Positions 59,736 through 64,000 of a stretch of 64,000 nucleotides of DNA are shown here, in pieces. Made by a program: the position numbers and the translations under genes. The DNA comes from Prorocentrum cordatum (Eukaryota > Sar > Dinophyceae > Prorocentrales > Prorocentraceae). The stretch is taken from the NCBI GenBank assembly GCA_963575745.1, contig CAUYUJ010016148.1:81518-145517 (forward strand), in the 5' to 3' direction. The notes beneath the pieces are model-generated. The model worked only from the letters and a program-made list of their open reading frames with translations. It made no database searches and was not told where the DNA came from. Within the stretch, counting starts at the first letter, position 1, and every line of letters begins with the position of its first letter.

Positions 59736-61584
59736 CGACGGACGGCGGACGACGACAACGACGACGAGGACAGCAAATGGCGCAATCGATGGCGAAGAAG
59801 ACGACGACGGACGGGGACAAGAACGACGACGATATCGACGACGACGTCGACGACGGACGACAACGACGACGAAGACGGAAGGCGACGACGGACGGGACGG
59901 CGACATCGACGACGACAACGACGGAAAACGACTGAGGAGGACGGGCGATGGCGACAATCTCGACGACGACGACGACGGAATACGATGACGGCGGCGACGA
60001 CGGTAATGACGACGACGACGGCGACAACGACGTCGACGACGAGAATGACAGCGACGACGACGACGACGGCGACGGTAACGACGGACGACAGTGGCGACAA
60101 CGGACGACGGCGACGACGACGACGGACGGCGACGACGCCGACGACGGCGATGACGGACAACGACGGCGACGACGACGACGACGATGACAGATGGTGACGG
60201 CGACGACGACGACGACGAACGACGACGACGACCATCACGGATGACGGACGACGACGACGGACGGCGACGACGACGACGCTGACGGCGACGGACGACGACG
60301 ACGACAGATGGCGACGGCGACGGCGACGACGAACGACGACGACGACCATCACGGATGACGGACGACGACGATTGACGGTGACGATGACGGCGCCGACGTA
60401 TGACGACGACAATGACGACGACGACGATGGCGACGACGACGACGATGGCGGCGACGGCGGTGGCGACGACGACGGCGACGACGACGACTGACGACGACGA
60501 CGGACGCCGACGACGACGACGACGATTACAACGACGACAACGACGACGTCGACGGACGTCGACGACGACAGCCACGGCGGCGACGACGGACGATGGCGAC
60601 GACGACGACGGACGGCGAGGACGCTTACGACGATAGCGACGAAGGACAACGATGACGACGACAGACGGCAACGACGACGACGACGACGGATGTTGACGAC
60701 GATGACGGCGACGACGGACGCCGACGACGACGACGACGAACGACGACGACGACTGAAGCCGGACGACGACGACCGACCACGACGACGACAACGTCGACGT
60801 CAATGGCGCCGACCGACAAGGACGACGACGACGTTGATGGCTGCGACGACGATGACGACGACGGTGGCGACAACGGAGGCGAAGGTTCACAATGACGACG
60901 ACGGCGGAAAACGATGACGACGCCGACGACGATGACGATGTCGATAGACAGCGACGGGCGGTGACAATGAGGACGATGGAAGAGGTACGATAACGACGAC
61001 GATGACGACGGACGACGATGACAACGACGGACGGCGACGACAACAACGTCGACGAAGTCGACGACGACGGGCAACGACGACGATGACGACGACTACCGTA
61101 GACGACGACGATGGCGCGACGGTGGACGACGACGATGACGACGACGGACGACGACGACGATGGACTGCGACGATGGACTGCAACGACGACGACGATGTCG
61201 TCCAACGACGGCGGCGACAGCGAACGATGGCGACGAGGACGACGGATGGCGACGACGACGACGGCGACGACGTCGATGATGACGACGACGACGACGAGGA
61301 TGACGTCGACAGACGGCGACGAAGACGACGACGACGACAAACGTCCACGACGTGAGGACGGAGGACGGACGACGATGACGACGACGCTGACGTCGCAACG
61401 ACGACGACGGCGACAACGACGAAGACGACGACGGATGACGACGACGACGACGACGATGACGACTACGACGACGACGGCGACAACAGACGACGAGGACGAT
61501 GACGACGACGACGCCGGCGGACGACGCCGACGGACGACGACGACGACGGAGACGACGACAACGACGACGTCAACGACGACGGAC

Positions 61585-61638
<54 letters not shown>

Positions 61639-61670
61639 AACGGTGACAACGACGACGACGACGTCGACGT

Positions 61671-61708
<38 letters not shown>

Positions 61709-64000
61709 TCGACAACGACGACGAGGAGGACGACGACGGCCGACGACGACGACGACCACGGATGGTGACGACGACGACGACGATTGACGACGATGACAAT
61801 GACGAAGACGGAAGACGGACGACGACGACGATGACGACTTCGATGACGACGACGACGGCGACGCTGACGACGAGGACGACCGACTACGACGGTCGACGGA
61901 CGACGCCGACAGACGACGACGATTACAACGACCACGCCGGACGACGACGACGACGACGACAACCACCCAACACGGACGGACGGACGGCGACATCGACAAC
62001 GACGACGACGATGACGACGACGGCGACGACGTCGATGGTGACGACGACGACGACGATTGACGACGGTGGCAACTACGGACGACGACGACGACGATGACGA
62101 CGGACGGCGACGACGCCGACGACGGTGATGACGGACAACGACGGCGACGACGACGACGACAACGGACGACGACGACAGATGGTGACGGTGACGATGACGA
62201 CGACGAACGACGACGACGACCATCACGAATGACGACGACGGACGGCGACGACGACGACGCCGACGTATGACGACGACGACGACGATGACGACGACGGCGA
62301 CGGCGACGACGATGACGACGACGACGACGACGGTGTCGACGGCGGCGAGGATGACGACGACGACGACTGACGATGACAACGACGATGGACGACGACGGCG
62401 GCGACGGACAACGACGACGACGACGATGACGACGACCACCACGACTTCGGACGACGACGGTTTCTGGCGACGACGACAAATACAACGTCCGACGGACGTC
62501 CACGACGACAGCAACGGCGACGACGACGGACGATGTCGACGACGACGTCTGACGGCGAGGACTCTTACGACGATGGTGACGAAGGACAACGACGACGACA
62601 GACGGTGACGACGGTGGCGAGGACGTTGACGACGACGACGACGACGACCACGACGACGAACGACGACTACGACGGAAGCCGGACGAGGACGACGACGGAC
62701 CACGACGACGACAACGCCGACGACGATGGCAGCGATGGATCACAACGACGACGACGTTGACGGCCGCGACGACGATGACGACGACGACGATGACGCTGAA
62801 CGTCGACGACAACGACGACGATGACGACGACGACGACGACGACCGCGACGACACCAGACGGCGACGACGACGTCGACGGAGGCGAAGGCTGACAACGACG
62901 ACGACGACGACGACGGAAGACGCTGACGACGCCGACGACGATTACGATTTCGGTGGACGACGACGGACGGCGACGATGACGACGACGGAAGACGGACGAC
63001 GACGACGATGACGCCGACGATGATGACGTTCGACGGCGACGACGACGACGTCGACGACGTCGACGACGTCGACGACGACGGGCGACGACGACGAGGACGA
63101 CGACTACGGTGAAAGACGACGATGACGACGACGGACTGCGACGACGACGACGACGACGTCCGACATCGTTGGCGACAGCGAACGATTGCGACGACAACGA
63201 CGGATTGCGACGACGACGACGGCGACGACGTCGATGATGACGGTGACGACGATGACGAGGATGACGACGACAGACGGCGACGAACACGACGAAGACGACA
63301 GACGTCTACGATGGCGCCAAAGGAGGACGGACGGCGACGAACGACGACGACGCTGACGTCGACGACGACGACGATGACGACTACGACGAAGACGATGACG
63401 GATGACGACGACGACGACGACGTCGACGACGACGACGGACGATGAGGACGACGACAACGACGACGACGAACGACGTCGACGACGATGACGGCGACGATGA
63501 CGGCGACGACGACGACGACGGCAACCGCCATCGACGACGACGACGAGGACGACGGCGACGACGGCGACGACGACGACGCACGGCGACGACGACGACGCCG
63601 ACGTATGACGACGACGACGACGACGACGACAACGACGACGACGACGGCGACGTCAACGACGACGGCCATCGACGACGACGACGGACGACGACCACGGACG
63701 GTGACGACGACGACGACGATGACGACGACGACGACGACGGACGTCGACGACGACAGCGACGATGACAGCGACGATGACGACGACGACAACGACTACGACG
63801 ACGACTGACTTCGACAGACGATGGACGACACCGACGGAACGACGACCACGCCAGACGACGGCGACGACGACGACGGTGGCGACGACGACGACGTCGACGT
63901 TGACGATTACCACCACCACGACGACGACGACAGACGGACGGGCGGAAGGACAGACGGACGGACGGACGGACGTTCGACGGCCATCGTCGACGACAGCGAT
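52605..64000 (+). repeat. Giant degenerate GAC/ACG array with higher-order repeats
   Basis: More than 11.3 kb, to the window end, built from GAC/ACG triplets with GGAC, GATGAC and GTCGAC variants. Non-triplet landmarks recur in order. CAGCAAATGGCGCAATCGAT is at 54011, 56148 and 59771. CTACACCGCGAC is at about 53157, 55277 and 58912. CGACGTTGATGGCCGCGACG and close variants are at about 57184, 60830 and 62753. Spacings are about 2.1, 3.6 and 1.9 kb. Long frames (to 910 codons) arise because some frames of the triplet contain no stop; they are not genes. Confidence 0.95.

Noticed and set aside
59067-61799. A 910-codon minus-strand open frame of Val/Ser/Arg
   Set aside because: It is a frame of the GAC triplet array that happens to lack stops. 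Composition is the repeat itself and no start context or domain is present; the same holds for all long frames from 52605 on.

Overview
The window looks like nuclear DNA of a dinoflagellate; a high-GC, repeat-laden genome such as that of Prorocentrum or Polarella would fit, but the species is an inference. The support is: short coding islands bounded by AG|G acceptors and by GT, GC or GA donors; one single-exon gene with a secretory-type plus Phe-containing plastid leader; dinoflagellate-type LINE and Ty1/copia remains; and a dense carpet of short inverted-repeat elements. No operon, bacterial gene, rRNA, tRNA or CRISPR array was recognised. Nearly all long open frames are by-products of simple repeats.

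Layout. 1-12 kb: small coding exons of unrecognised proteins in repeat-filled introns on the + strand, plus one intact gene at 8118-8819 (NTF2/SnoaL-fold plastid protein). 12-19.5 kb: tandem and simple repeats. 19.6-21.4 kb: three more good coding exons (20516-20769, 20953-21018, 21173-21358). 21.7-25.5 kb: a decayed + strand LINE, followed by a coding-like patch to 25.9 kb, a coding-like tandem repeat and a 100-N assembly gap (26401-26500). 27-28.3 kb: GTCGAGG-type repeats. 30.6-31.8 kb: three phase-0 exons of a sushi/CCP-type protein. 32-38 kb: repeats. 38.9-43.1 kb: a decayed minus-strand LINE carrying two later short insertions. 38.2-49.5 kb: many copies of one complex repeat (called REP-R here), one of them split by a decayed Ty1/copia RNase H region. 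50.1-51.3 kb: a ~165-bp tandem array. 52.6-64 kb: more than 11 kb of degenerate GAC/ACG repeat with a kilobase-scale higher-order period.

The most interesting system is a set of short mobile elements that look like introners (elements that create introns). Family IL-1 (~165 bp, TCAGGAGGGG...GGGCCCCTTCA) has eight recognisable copies and one split copy. Exact 5-bp target-site duplications flank six of them, and every copy points the same way. Family IL-2 (154 bp, TCAGGAGC...GGCTCCCTA) has two copies with the same terminal logic and 5-bp duplications. One IL-1 copy lies inside another element and one inside a dead LINE, so recent mobility can be read from the sequence. One copy ends just before a coding exon, where its T-rich end could act as the polypyrimidine tract. 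Family names used here (IL, FB, MITE-A to MITE-J, REP-R) are provisional labels.
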